Origin: an uncultured Bacteroidales bacterium
GTDB lineage: Bacteria; Bacteroidota; Bacteroidia; Bacteroidales; F082
Assembly: GCA_947307415.1 (NCBI GenBank)
Contig: CAMZJA010000003.1
Span: 1 to 64,000, forward strand
DNA: 64,000 nucleotides
Reading direction: 5' to 3'
The notes under the pieces were generated by a model, which was not told the origin of the DNA, ran no database searches, and worked only from the letters and a program-made list of their open reading frames with translations. Position numbers and translations under genes: made by a program. Positions 7,823 through 15,805 of the stretch are shown piece by piece (positions within the stretch are counted from its first letter, which is position 1; each line of letters starts with the position of its first letter).

Positions 7823-9953
7823 ATTCGATAATCGTCAATTCATCGATTATATTGTTAACTTTTCCAACCTTTTCGAGACACCACAGTAAATAGCGCGCAT
7901 CCATGCAGATTGTGCGCTGCACCTTCTGTTCGAACATGATGTCGCCGCTCATGGCTTCCCAGTTGCCGTCAAAAGCCAATCCGATAAGCTCGCCTTCACC
8001 ATTGATGACAGGGCTTCCCGAATTACCACCGGTGATGTCGTTGGTGGTGATGAAGTTCACGATAAGGTTACCGTTTTCGTCGGCGTAACGGCCATAGTCG
8101 CGGGCTTCAGCGAGGTCGCGCACGTCTTGCGGGATGTCGAACTCCCAGTTGCCAGGCACATATTTCGCCATCACGCCGTCCATGGTGGTGTAGTAGCTGT
8201 AGTTGACAGCGTCGGCGCCTTTGTAAGGCTCCACTGCACCATAAGTAAGACGCATGGTGAAGTTGGCGTCCGGATAGAAGTTACGCTCAGTCTGCATCTC
8301 CATGAGGCCTTTCATGTAAAGACGCTCGCCTTTGTTACCTTTGAGTGCCGCCTCCTGATAAAGCGGAATGACCACGTCATTATATTCTTCGATGATGTTT
8401 ATCGCCATAGCAAAGATAGGATCTTTGTCGAGTTTCTTAGGTTTTTCAAGCCATTTCTCGAGTTTGGCCTGGTCGACGAATATTGATTTTTCAAAAGCTT
8501 TATTGACCCATTCGGTGAAGTCGCTATTGTTCTTTGCACCAATTTCAGCAATCATCGAAGGCACATAACGGTCGATGTCTTTGTAGAAAAGGTTGAGCAA
8601 AGCGATGGTCACGTCTTTGTCTAGGTTTTTGTCGTAGTCTTTGAAGAATGTCGCAGTCTGTGCCTTCAAGCCTTCAGCCATCTTAGCGATATCTTCTTTT
8701 GAGCCTTTTTCATTTATTAACTTATTGATTTTGATGAATCTACGTGAGAAAGCAACAGCTTCGCCGCCGTTCCAGCCCGCTTCGCGCAGATATGTCATAG
8801 GCATCACGATGTCGTCCATGATTTCCCATTTTGCCTTGATTTCGTCGAAGATGTCGCCGTAAACAGCCTGACGTGACGGGTCGGCAAACACCCACTCTCT
8901 GAAGTCTGTCTCTTGAGCTAAACGCTTGTCGTACACATGGTTACGCACCAACTGTTTCTTCTGACCGATGGCATATTTCCAATAGTTGGAAACGCCGGCT
9001 TGTTTTGAAGCATATTTGATGAACACTTCCTGATCGGCATCCATGTGCTTGCGATACTCGTTGAGCTTGGTTGTGCGGCAGTTGATGATTGACGGGCAGT
9101 CCGATTCAATCAGATTTTTAACAGTGTAAGATGTTGAGTATCTGTCGGTTGAGCCAGGATAACCAAGAATCATGGCGTAGTCGCCTTCTTTAACACCTTT
9201 GATGTTGATTGGCAGGTAGTGTTTCGACTGCATCGGGATGTTGTCTTCGCTATATTTTGCTGGCTTTCCGTCCTTGTCGGTATACACGCGGAAGATGTTG
9301 AAGTCGCCTTTGTGGCGAGGCCAAGTCCAGTTGTCGGTGTCGGCGCCGAATTTGCCTATTCCCCATGGCGGACAGCACACCAGACGCACATCGCGATACA
9401 CGTCATATTCAAACATAATGTATTGATTACCAGAGTAAAACTCCACAATTTCGATTTCAACATCGCGCTCACCTTTACGTTCTTTGGTGATTTTCTTGAT
9501 GTTTTCATAGATGATTTCATTGCGAGTCTCTTCGTCGGTCACGCCATCGAGCACAGCGTCGGTGACATCCTCAACATTTGCAAGAAACGACACTGTCAGG
9601 CCTGGATTAGGCAGTTCTTCCGCTTTGCTGTGAGCCCAGAAGCCGTCGGTGAGGTAGTCGTGCTCTACTGTAGCATGTTTCTGTACCCAGCTTAAACCGC
9701 AGTGATGGTTTGTTAACAAAAGTCCTTCCGGAGAGATGATTTCGCCGGTGCAGCCGCCGCCAAATTGCACGATGGCGTCCTTGAGACTCGGCTGGTTAAG
9801 GTTGAAAATCTGTTCGGCAGTGAGCTTGCATCCAAGCTGCTGCATCTCGTAGAGGCTCTTGTCGCTCAAACGGTATGGGAGCCACATCCCTTCGTCTGCC
9901 TTAGCGCATAACACGCTAATAATCAATGTGATAGCTAAAAATACTTTTTTCAT
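7821..9953 (-). CDS. S46 family dipeptidyl-peptidase, DPP7-like
   Basis: Exported serine peptidase that removes dipeptides from oligopeptides in the periplasm, feeding amino-acid metabolism. The signal peptide ends in AKA (residue 19). Catalytic His lies in LLLTNHHCG (His83/84) and catalytic Ser is Ser645 in GGNSGSP. The residue 18 positions after the Ser is Gly663, in LAFDGNWE. In characterised enzymes this S1 position is Gly in DPP7 (broad, hydrophobic) and Arg in DPP11 (Asp/Glu), so I infer DPP7-like specificity. The 710-residue length is typical. It is convergent with the efflux operon. Confidence 0.93.
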   Translation of the reverse strand: MKKVFLAITLIISVLCAKADEGMWLPYRLSDKSLYEMQQLGCKLTAEQIFNLNQPSLKDAIVQFGGGCTGEIISPEGLLLTNHHCGLSWVQKHATVEHDYLTDGFWAHSKAEELPNPGLTVSFLANVEDVTDAVLDGVTDEETRNEIIYENIKKITKERKGERDVEIEIVEFYSGNQYIMFEYDVYRDVRLVCCPPWGIGKFGADTDNWTWPRHKGDFNIFRVYTDKDGKPAKYSEDNIPMQSKHYLPINIKGVKEGDYAMILGYPGSTDRYSTSYTVKNLIESDCPSIINCRTTKLNEYRKHMDADQEVFIKYASKQAGVSNYWKYAIGQKKQLVRNHVYDKRLAQETDFREWVFADPSRQAVYGDIFDEIKAKWEIMDDIVMPMTYLREAGWNGGEAVAFSRRFIKINKLINEKGSKEDIAKMAEGLKAQTATFFKDYDKNLDKDVTIALLNLFYKDIDRYVPSMIAEIGAKNNSDFTEWVNKAFEKSIFVDQAKLEKWLEKPKKLDKDPIFAMAINIIEEYNDVVIPLYQEAALKGNKGERLYMKGLMEMQTERNFYPDANFTMRLTYGAVEPYKGADAVNYSYYTTMDGVMAKYVPGNWEFDIPQDVRDLAEARDYGRYADENGNLIVNFITTNDITGGNSGSPVINGEGELIGLAFDGNWEAMSGDIMFEQKVQRTICMDARYLLWCLEKVGKVNNIIDELTIIE

Positions 9954-10008
9954 TTTATTAAAATTTGATAATATTCATATGTCGAAGATTTCTCCATTAC
10001 GCTTCGTT

Positions 10009-10851
10009 TCAGTCGAAATGACGCGGTGACCATGTTCCGTTTTTAAAACACCATGTTTCCTTGTATCCAACGGCTTTCAATGCCTCTTCTGCCTCCTTGA
10101 AGTAATACGTGAGTTCCCAGTATTGATGGGCGTCGGAGCTTATGACAACTGGCACATTCATCTCTTTCATGCGCGGCAGCAGCCATTCCGAAGGATAAAA
10201 GCCGTTGTAACGCTGTTTGTACAGCCCTCGAGTGTTGATTTCCACTATCAAATCATGCTGTTTGATGAGGTCGAGGGTCTCGAGCACCATGTCGCGATAC
10301 CATTTCTCGTCCTCATGGAAATAACGGCCACGCGAATTCATCTTTATCTTGTCGAAATGCCCTATGATATCGAACTTTTCGGTCTCAATCATCTCGTTTT
10401 CCTGATCGAAATAAGCGCGCACACCTTTTTTGATGTCACCGCCGAAGTATTTTTTCAGTCCTTCGTCGTATGGCTCGATGCTCTTTCCGTCGATAAACCA
10501 AAGAGTATCAGGACTTTTGCCTACCAGATGCACCGATCCGATGAGATAATCGAGGCCAAAATCTTTCTTTGTCTTCTGAAAATCGACCACGATGCCCGGG
10601 ATAAACTCCATCTCCATTGAAGCGAGTATATCAATCTTACCTAAGTATTTGGTTTTCAATTCTTTAATACTCTTGACATATTCCTCGTTTTTATCCATCG
10701 GGATGGATACGCGGCTCTCGAACGGCACGCTTGAATGGTCGGAGAAGCCGAGGGTGTGCATGCCTTGATTGATGGCTTCGGCCACGGTCTCTTCCATCAG
10801 CGACTTACCGTCGGAATAAGTGCTATGTGTATGTAAATTAAAGTGTTGCAT
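10009..10851 (-). CDS. PHP-domain phosphoesterase, histidinol-phosphatase-like
   Basis: Cytosolic metal-dependent phosphatase of the PHP family. The N-terminus MQHFNLHTHSTYSDG carries the HxH metal motif. Further ligands are in LGFSDHSS, in MEMEFIPGI, in IGSVHLVG, in DIIGHFDK and in the C-terminal ISSDAHQYWEL. The ATG at 10851 overlaps the upstream U32 gene by 14 bases; a longer in-frame start at 10893 would lie well inside that gene and adds no family sequence. Related Bacteroidota proteins are annotated as histidinol-phosphatase, but no his genes are nearby, so the substrate is unproven. Confidence 0.85.
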   Translation of the reverse strand: MQHFNLHTHSTYSDGKSLMEETVAEAINQGMHTLGFSDHSSVPFESRVSIPMDKNEEYVKSIKELKTKYLGKIDILASMEMEFIPGIVVDFQKTKKDFGLDYLIGSVHLVGKSPDTLWFIDGKSIEPYDEGLKKYFGGDIKKGVRAYFDQENEMIETEKFDIIGHFDKIKMNSRGRYFHEDEKWYRDMVLETLDLIKQHDLIVEINTRGLYKQRYNGFYPSEWLLPRMKEMNVPVVISSDAHQYWELTYYFKEAEEALKAVGYKETWCFKNGTWSPRHFD

Positions 10852-12094
10852 CGTCGTCTGTTGCTTCAATAATCTTATAAACCTTGTCGCCACGGCGCAC
10901 TATGTCGTGTGCCGGAATTGAGCAAATCTCGCCCTTAACTGTCTGATTCACAGGCTCTAAGTCGACTCGAATCTCTTTCACGGTATCCTCGTAGACGCCT
11001 GTTGTCGGACCGATTATCATGATTTCGTCGCCCACGTTGAGCTCGTGCGTCTCCATTCGAATCTCAGCCACGTTGATCTTGGCGAAGAAATTGGTTATCG
11101 TGCCGATGAAAAGCTTCGTCTTGGTGGCTTGCGAGCCGTATTTCTTTGTCCACTCGCCCATCTTACGTCCGAGATAGTAACCGTCCCAGAAGTCACGGTT
11201 ATAGACGCTCCGCAGACGTTCGGTCCAGGCCGCAACCTTCTCCTCTGTAAAGGTGCCTGCATTGATTGCATCAACAGCTTCACGATAGACGCCAACAGTG
11301 ACTTTTGTATACTCTGGCGAACGGCCACGGCCTTCGATCTTCAAAACCTTCACTCCTGCCGCCAGCACCTTGTCCAAAAACGGCAGCGTGCAGAGGTCTT
11401 TTGGCGACATAATATATTCATTCTCAATAGCTAACGTGATCTCTTTGTCACGGTCGGTAACCTCGTAGCCACGACGGCATGGCTGCACGCAAGCACCACG
11501 GTTGGCGCTAGTGCCGAAGTTATCCAAGCTGAGGTAGCATTTGCCCGAGACGGCCATGCAAAGTGCTCCGTGACAGAACACCTCTATCCTCACCAGCTCG
11601 CCATTCGGACCCGTAATATGCTGACGTTCAATCTCTTCGGTGATGTGCTTCACCTGGTTGATGTTGAGCTCGCGCGCCGTCACCATCACATCGGCAAACT
11701 GCGAATAATATTTCACCGCCTCCGTGTTCGTTATGTTGCACTGCGTCGACATGTGCACCTCGACCCCGATCTTGCGCGCATATTGTATCACGCTCTGGTC
11801 GGAAGCGATAATAGCTGATATTTTGTTGGCCTTGATGGCATCCAAAAGCGCACACATCTCGTCCATCTCCTCGTCGAAAACCACAGTATTCACTGTGACA
11901 TAGCTCTTCACGCCGTGAGCGTGACAGGTCTCGGAGATGGTGTGCAGGTCGTCGAGAGTGAAGTTTTTCGTCGACTTCGACCGCATATTAAGTTTGCCGA
12001 TGCCAAAGTACACACTACCTGCACCAGCCTGAATAGCTGCTGAAAGGGCTTCGTACGAGCCCACAGGGGCCATGATCTCAATGCCGTTGTACAT
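10838..12094 (-). CDS. U32 family protein (TrhP/RlhA type, probable RNA hydroxylation factor)
   Basis: Member of the U32 peptidase family, which despite the name includes the RNA-modification proteins TrhP (tRNA U34 hydroxylation) and RlhA (23S rRNA). The protein starts MYNGIEIMAPVGSYEALSAA and holds the U32 signature region EVFCHGALCMAVSGKCYLS followed by GACVQPCRRGYEV. These cysteines are those expected to bind an iron-sulfur cluster. A C-terminal beta-barrel-like part follows residue 320. The length of 418 is closer to TrhP. The start shares one base with the pgi stop (TAATG), so it is coupled to pgi. Confidence 0.85.
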   Translation of the reverse strand: MYNGIEIMAPVGSYEALSAAIQAGAGSVYFGIGKLNMRSKSTKNFTLDDLHTISETCHAHGVKSYVTVNTVVFDEEMDEMCALLDAIKANKISAIIASDQSVIQYARKIGVEVHMSTQCNITNTEAVKYYSQFADVMVTARELNINQVKHITEEIERQHITGPNGELVRIEVFCHGALCMAVSGKCYLSLDNFGTSANRGACVQPCRRGYEVTDRDKEITLAIENEYIMSPKDLCTLPFLDKVLAAGVKVLKIEGRGRSPEYTKVTVGVYREAVDAINAGTFTEEKVAAWTERLRSVYNRDFWDGYYLGRKMGEWTKKYGSQATKTKLFIGTITNFFAKINVAEIRMETHELNVGDEIMIIGPTTGVYEDTVKEIRVDLEPVNQTVKGEICSIPAHDIVRRGDKVYKIIEATDDDATL

Positions 12095-13428
12095 TATCTT
12101 TTATCTAATTTCTCTCTCAATTCTTCATATCCCGGCTTGCCGAGCAACGCGAACATATTCTTCTTGTACGCTTCCACGCCAGGCTGGTTGAACGGGTTGA
12201 CCTCGAGCATGTAGCCGCTCAGCGCGCATCCCATCTCGAAGAAATAGATGAGCTGTCCGAGCACGTTGGCATCGATTGTCGGCACTGCGATGCGGATGTT
12301 TGGCACGCCGCCGTCGACATGAGCCAAGATGGTAGCTTTTTCAGCTGTCTGGTTCACCTCGTTGAGTCGGCGACCCGCGATGTAGTTCATCTGGTCGAGG
12401 TTGGCGTCATCAGTAGGGATGCGGACCTCGTTGGCAGGATTCTCAACGCTGATAACGGTTTCCATAAGGTTACGCAAACCTTCCTGTATGTACTGTCCCA
12501 TCGAGTGCAAATCGGTAGTGAATGTGACGCTTGCCGGGAAGATACCCTTACCGTCCTTGCCCTCGCTCTCGCCGTAGAGCTGCTTCCACCACTCGCTGAA
12601 GTAGCACAGACGAGGTTCGTAGTTGACAAGAATCTCGTTGGTCTTGCCTGCATGATACAATGCCTGACGTGCCACCGCATATTTTGCAGCTTCGTTACTA
12701 TCATTCTGATTATCAACGCAATACTTCTCCATCAGCTGTGCACCTGCAACCAACTTCTCGATGTCGACGCCAGCCACTGCGATAGGCAGCAAACCCACCG
12801 GAGTCAAAACAGAATAACGGCCGCCGACGTCATCAGGCACCACATATGTCTTGTAACCCTCACTGTCAGACAGCACCTTCAACGCGCCTTTTGCCTTGTC
12901 GGTGATGGCTACGATACGTGTGCGAGCCTCTTCCTTGCCGTATTTTTTCTCGATATGATTCTTCAGGATTCTGAATGCCACAGCAGGCTCTGTTGTCGTT
13001 CCCGACTTAGAGATTACTGTCATCGAATAGTCTTTCTTGTCGAGCAGTTTGATGAGGTCGGCCATGTAATCCTCGCTCATGTTATGGCCTGCATAGATGA
13101 TTTTCGGACTTCCTGTGTCGACTAATTGTGCGAAATGGTTCGACAGCGCCTCTATGACGGCACGCGCTCCAAGATATGAGCCGCCAATGCCCACGACAAC
13201 AAACACCTCCGATTTCTTGCGCAGCTCCTCAGCTTTAGCCTTCACATCCTTAATAAATGCCGGCGTTATGCTCGAGGGCAGATTCACCCATCCGAGGAAA
13301 TCGTTGCCTGCTCCAGTGCGTGAATAGATGGTCTTAAAAGTCGAAGCGACTTTTTCTTTATACGTATTCAGTTGGTTTTCAGTGAGAAAGCCTTTAACAT
13401 GTCCCAATTCAACTTTAATATCTGTCAT
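12094..13428 (-). CDS. pgi: Glucose-6-phosphate isomerase
   Basis: Cytosolic glycolytic enzyme interconverting glucose 6-phosphate and fructose 6-phosphate. The two SIS folds are visible, with GIGGSYLGARAVIEAL, the sugar-phosphate-binding VISKSGTTTEPAVAFR, and the active-site region GGRYSVLTPVGLLP. At 444 residues it belongs to the short form shared by Bacteroidota and Firmicutes rather than the 550-residue proteobacterial form. It is the first gene of a minus-strand run with the U32 and PHP genes. A -7 element lies 23 bp upstream. Confidence 0.97.
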   Translation of the reverse strand: MTDIKVELGHVKGFLTENQLNTYKEKVASTFKTIYSRTGAGNDFLGWVNLPSSITPAFIKDVKAKAEELRKKSEVFVVVGIGGSYLGARAVIEALSNHFAQLVDTGSPKIIYAGHNMSEDYMADLIKLLDKKDYSMTVISKSGTTTEPAVAFRILKNHIEKKYGKEEARTRIVAITDKAKGALKVLSDSEGYKTYVVPDDVGGRYSVLTPVGLLPIAVAGVDIEKLVAGAQLMEKYCVDNQNDSNEAAKYAVARQALYHAGKTNEILVNYEPRLCYFSEWWKQLYGESEGKDGKGIFPASVTFTTDLHSMGQYIQEGLRNLMETVISVENPANEVRIPTDDANLDQMNYIAGRRLNEVNQTAEKATILAHVDGGVPNIRIAVPTIDANVLGQLIYFFEMGCALSGYMLEVNPFNQPGVEAYKKNMFALLGKPGYEELREKLDKR

Positions 13429-13450
13429 GACCGTAAGGTTTTAATTTTTT

Positions 13451-13459
13451 GCGAAGATA
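13451..13459 (-). promoter_or_regulatory. -7 promoter element for pgi
   Basis: On the minus strand TATCTTCGC, a TAnnTTTG-like element with one mismatch, is 23 bp before the pgi ATG. Confidence 0.45.
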
Positions 13460-13492
13460 CGATTTTTTCTTCAATATCGGCAAAAAATGCAC

Positions 13493-13528
13493 AAAAAAAG
13501 AGACCAACCATTGAGCGTGGTTGGTCTC
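13493..13528 (-). terminator. Intrinsic terminator upstream of pgi
   Basis: Perfect 10-bp arms GAGACCAACC and GGTTGGTCTC around a nine-base loop. Read on the minus strand the hairpin is followed by seven Ts; on the plus strand there is no T tract, so it works in one direction. Confidence 0.8.
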
Positions 13529-13610
13529 CAGAACCAAAAACCAAAATTTATGAAACCTTTTACGAACAATGTAAATTCCCCGGATAGGGAACTATGGATG
13601 TACATCGTTA
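13493..13610 (-). ncRNA. Candidate small RNA with own promoter and terminator
   Basis: The stretch between pgi and the next gene (13429-13797) has no convincing gene but contains a compact transcription unit on the minus strand. A TATTTTTG element (13618-13625) would start transcription near 13610. A 10-bp hairpin followed by seven Ts would end it near 13493, giving about 118 nt. Inside, TTCCC and GGGGAA can form a second short stem. It does not match SRP RNA, tmRNA, RNase P or any riboswitch I know. It is placed just before the pgi promoter in the same direction. A 36-codon frame on the opposite strand (13550-13660) is considered less likely. Confidence 0.4.
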
Positions 13611-13617
13611 CGCACTG

Positions 13618-13625
13618 CAAAAATA
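13618..13625 (-). promoter_or_regulatory. -7 element of the candidate small RNA
   Basis: TATTTTTG on the minus strand, an exact TAnnTTTG match, about 100 bp ahead of the terminator at 13493-13528 with no gene between. Confidence 0.45.
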
Positions 13626-13751
13626 CATCTTTTTTCAAAACAATAGTAAAAATTTTTTAAGATTTCCTGCAAAAAAATGAAATTTAAGTTAAAAAGTGTT
13701 AATAATGAATGATTTAGCGACGAAAAATTTTTTATAATTTTTTTCATAAAT

Positions 13752-13759
13752 TACTTTTG
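13752..13759 (+). promoter_or_regulatory. -7 promoter element of the OmpR-family regulator gene
   Basis: TACTTTTG, followed by C, lies 38 bp before the ATG at 13798. Confidence 0.55.
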
Positions 13760-13797
13760 CAAAGTCAATAATTACTCAAAACAAAAAGCTATTTTTT

Positions 13798-14517
13798 ATG
13801 TTAAAATTTTTAAGAATCCTTTTAGTGGAACACGACAGGGATATTGCCTCTATAACAAAAAATTTCCTTGTCTCGCGTGGATATACCACTATAATGTGTT
13901 CCAACGGAGAAGAGGCTCTGCTGCGCTTCAGAAAAGACCGGCTGGATTTTGTGATTGCCGACATCGACATCCCCGTCGTCAACGGTTTCGACTTGGCAAG
14001 CGAAATCAGAAAAAGGAACAAGGACATCCCAATCATTTTTATCGGTGCCAACTCGCGTCAGACCGATATTATCAGAGGGTTTAAAGTTGGTGCCGATGAT
14101 TTCATGACCCGCCCCTTCAGCATGGAAGAGCTCGGTCTGCGCATCGAAGCAATTAACAAAAGAGCCAAAACCAGCGAGAGAAGCCAGTATATTTTTAAAG
14201 TGGGGAATTACATTTTAGACACATTACATCATGTATTGATTTTTAAAGACAGAGAAAGGAGATTGACAACCAAAGAGTTAGATTTGTTGTATCTATTTTA
14301 CGAATACAAAAACCGCGTGGTGGAACGGCCCTTGGCATTGAAAAGGGTTTGGAACTCCGAAAACTATTTCAATGCCAGAAACATGGACGTTTACGTGAGA
14401 AGAATACGAAATATGTTGTGCGAAGACCCGGACGTTCAGATAGAAAACGTGCACGGCATAGGATACAAACTAATTGTGCCCACTACCGTTCACGATATGA
14501 TGAATATGGGTATTTAA
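13798..14517 (+). CDS. OmpR/RprY-like transcription regulator with degenerate receiver domain
   Basis: Two-domain regulator (239 residues) like RprY of Bacteroides. The C-terminal winged helix (about 140-232) is intact, with RRLTTKELDLLYLFYE, NARNMDVYVRRIRNML and NVHGIGYKLI. The receiver (3-120) keeps the phosphoacceptor Asp55 in IADIDIP. Three of the other conserved residues are changed: the second acidic-pocket residue is His12 (VEHD), the conserved Thr/Ser is Gly83 (FIGAN), and the conserved Lys is Arg105 (MTRPF). I infer that it acts without normal phosphorylation. No kinase gene is adjacent. Its 3' end overlaps the converging hydrolase gene by 35 bp. Confidence 0.9.
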   Translation: MLKFLRILLVEHDRDIASITKNFLVSRGYTTIMCSNGEEALLRFRKDRLDFVIADIDIPVVNGFDLASEIRKRNKDIPIIFIGANSRQTDIIRGFKVGADDFMTRPFSMEELGLRIEAINKRAKTSERSQYIFKVGNYILDTLHHVLIFKDRERRLTTKELDLLYLFYEYKNRVVERPLALKRVWNSENYFNARNMDVYVRRIRNMLCEDPDVQIENVHGIGYKLIVPTTVHDMMNMGI

Positions 14518-15739
14518 GATTCTCTTCGATTTCCATCACAGGTATATTAATAGAAGCCGGAGCCAATGATATAGTGTTGTCTTTCAACAACTTCCAAAAG
14601 ACATCGGAATTAGGGCCCTTATCGGTGTTGGTGAGCACTATCAGCGTGCGGTCATTCTCTTTGTCGAACATAAAGAACGAACGATAGCCCTTCCACCAGC
14701 CATAATGATAGAAACATCCGGGGTATTTGCGCGAGATGCGCCATCCGAAACCGTAGTTGTCTTTTCGCTTCGAATATTTCGGACTTCCCGGCTTGAAAGC
14801 TTCCGCCTGTATCGAATCGGGCACAAACAATCCATAGTCGAGAGCGACCTTGAAACGATACATGTCTTCGACATTGGAAAACATGATTTTATCGCCTTTA
14901 ACGCCGTTGAGATACTCGTTCTGAGCCTGCCGCGGACAACGTCTTCCGACATAATATCCCTGAACGCAATGCGGGAGATATAACGACACCATAGTGTCAG
15001 TCGGCATATCGTAAATATAAGAGTCGTGCATGCCTGCGACATCGAAGACATCCTCACGCATGAAGTCGACGAAACGCTTGCCTGAGACGCGCTCCACAAT
15101 GCACGCCAGCAAAGCGTAGTTCACGTTACAGTAATGAAAACCGTTGTCAGGCTTGAAATAAGGGTTCGGCTGATATTTCACGTAATACTCTATCATGTCG
15201 TCGTTGGTGAACGGTATCTTTTTGTTCGGCCAATGATTATCAGCCAAGGTCTCGTATCTCGACAAGCCGGAACGATGCGTCAGCAGCATCCTCGTAGTGA
15301 TGCCGTCGTATGGAAACTCAGGGATGTAAGTCTTGATGTCGACGTCATAATCAACGAGTCCGCGACTTTTAAGAATCATTATCGCCTCTGCGGTAAACAT
15401 CTTCGACACCGAGCTGAGCTGGTACAAATCGTCGTTTTTCAGCTCTCCTTTACATGTCTTGAGGTTGCGCACTCCATATGATTTTTCAAACACTATCCTG
15501 CCCTTCTCGGCAAACAGGACTGTGCCGTTGAAAGTGGTTTTTTTCTTCAGATTCTGAAAAGTCTTGTCGATCTGCGCCGCCTTTTTCTTGATAACCTGGT
15601 CGTCTAAGTTTATAAAAATAGACTCGGTGTTCACGGCAGGCCATTTCTCAACCTCTTCGGGAGTGTATTTACGGTCTTTCTTCGACGAACAAGACACCAA
15701 AAAAGCTATCAAAAACAAAAGCAAAAATCTCGTTTTCAT
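14483..15739 (-). CDS. Serine hydrolase of the beta-lactamase (class C-like) family, lipoprotein
   Basis: Exported lipoprotein of the beta-lactamase/PBP4-like hydrolase family. The signal and lipobox are LLLFLIAFLVSCSSK. The nucleophile motif SxxK is in QLSSVSKMFTAEA, the YxN motif is YCN in FHYCNVNYALL, and the third motif is probably HYG in YHYGWWKGYRSF. The length of 418 fits the family. Members hydrolyse beta-lactams, peptides or esters; the substrate here cannot be told. The gene converges with the regulator gene and overlaps its end by 35 bp. It has its own -7 element and is divergent from the DEAD-box helicase. Confidence 0.87.
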   Translation of the reverse strand: MKTRFLLLFLIAFLVSCSSKKDRKYTPEEVEKWPAVNTESIFINLDDQVIKKKAAQIDKTFQNLKKKTTFNGTVLFAEKGRIVFEKSYGVRNLKTCKGELKNDDLYQLSSVSKMFTAEAIMILKSRGLVDYDVDIKTYIPEFPYDGITTRMLLTHRSGLSRYETLADNHWPNKKIPFTNDDMIEYYVKYQPNPYFKPDNGFHYCNVNYALLACIVERVSGKRFVDFMREDVFDVAGMHDSYIYDMPTDTMVSLYLPHCVQGYYVGRRCPRQAQNEYLNGVKGDKIMFSNVEDMYRFKVALDYGLFVPDSIQAEAFKPGSPKYSKRKDNYGFGWRISRKYPGCFYHYGWWKGYRSFFMFDKENDRTLIVLTNTDKGPNSDVFWKLLKDNTISLAPASINIPVMEIEENLKYPYSSYRER

Positions 15740-15759
15740 CCTCTTTGAAAATTATCCTG

Positions 15760-15767
15760 CAAATATA
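15760..15767 (-). promoter_or_regulatory. -7 promoter element of the serine hydrolase gene
   Basis: TATATTTG on the minus strand, exact consensus, 21 bp before the ATG at 15739. It is back to back with the helicase promoter. Confidence 0.55.
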
Positions 15768-15779
15768 GCATATTTTTTG

Positions 15780-15787
15780 TAATTTTG
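15780..15787 (+). promoter_or_regulatory. -7 promoter element of the DEAD-box helicase gene
   Basis: TAATTTTG, followed by C, ends 18 bp before the ATG at 15806. A TTG inside this box could be mistaken for a start codon, but the promoter position argues against it. Confidence 0.6.
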
Positions 15788-15805
15788 CACCCTCAATTTC
15801 AATCT

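Noticed and set aside
10852-10893. Longer start of the PHP-domain protein
   Set aside because: It lies deep in the upstream U32 gene and adds residues unlike the family; the ATG at 10851 gives the normal HTH motif position.
15785-15805. TTG start adding seven residues to the DEAD-box helicase
   Set aside because: The TTG is part of the -7 promoter box, so it would not be in the transcript. The same reasoning removes TTG starts at 34963, 53732 and 61930.
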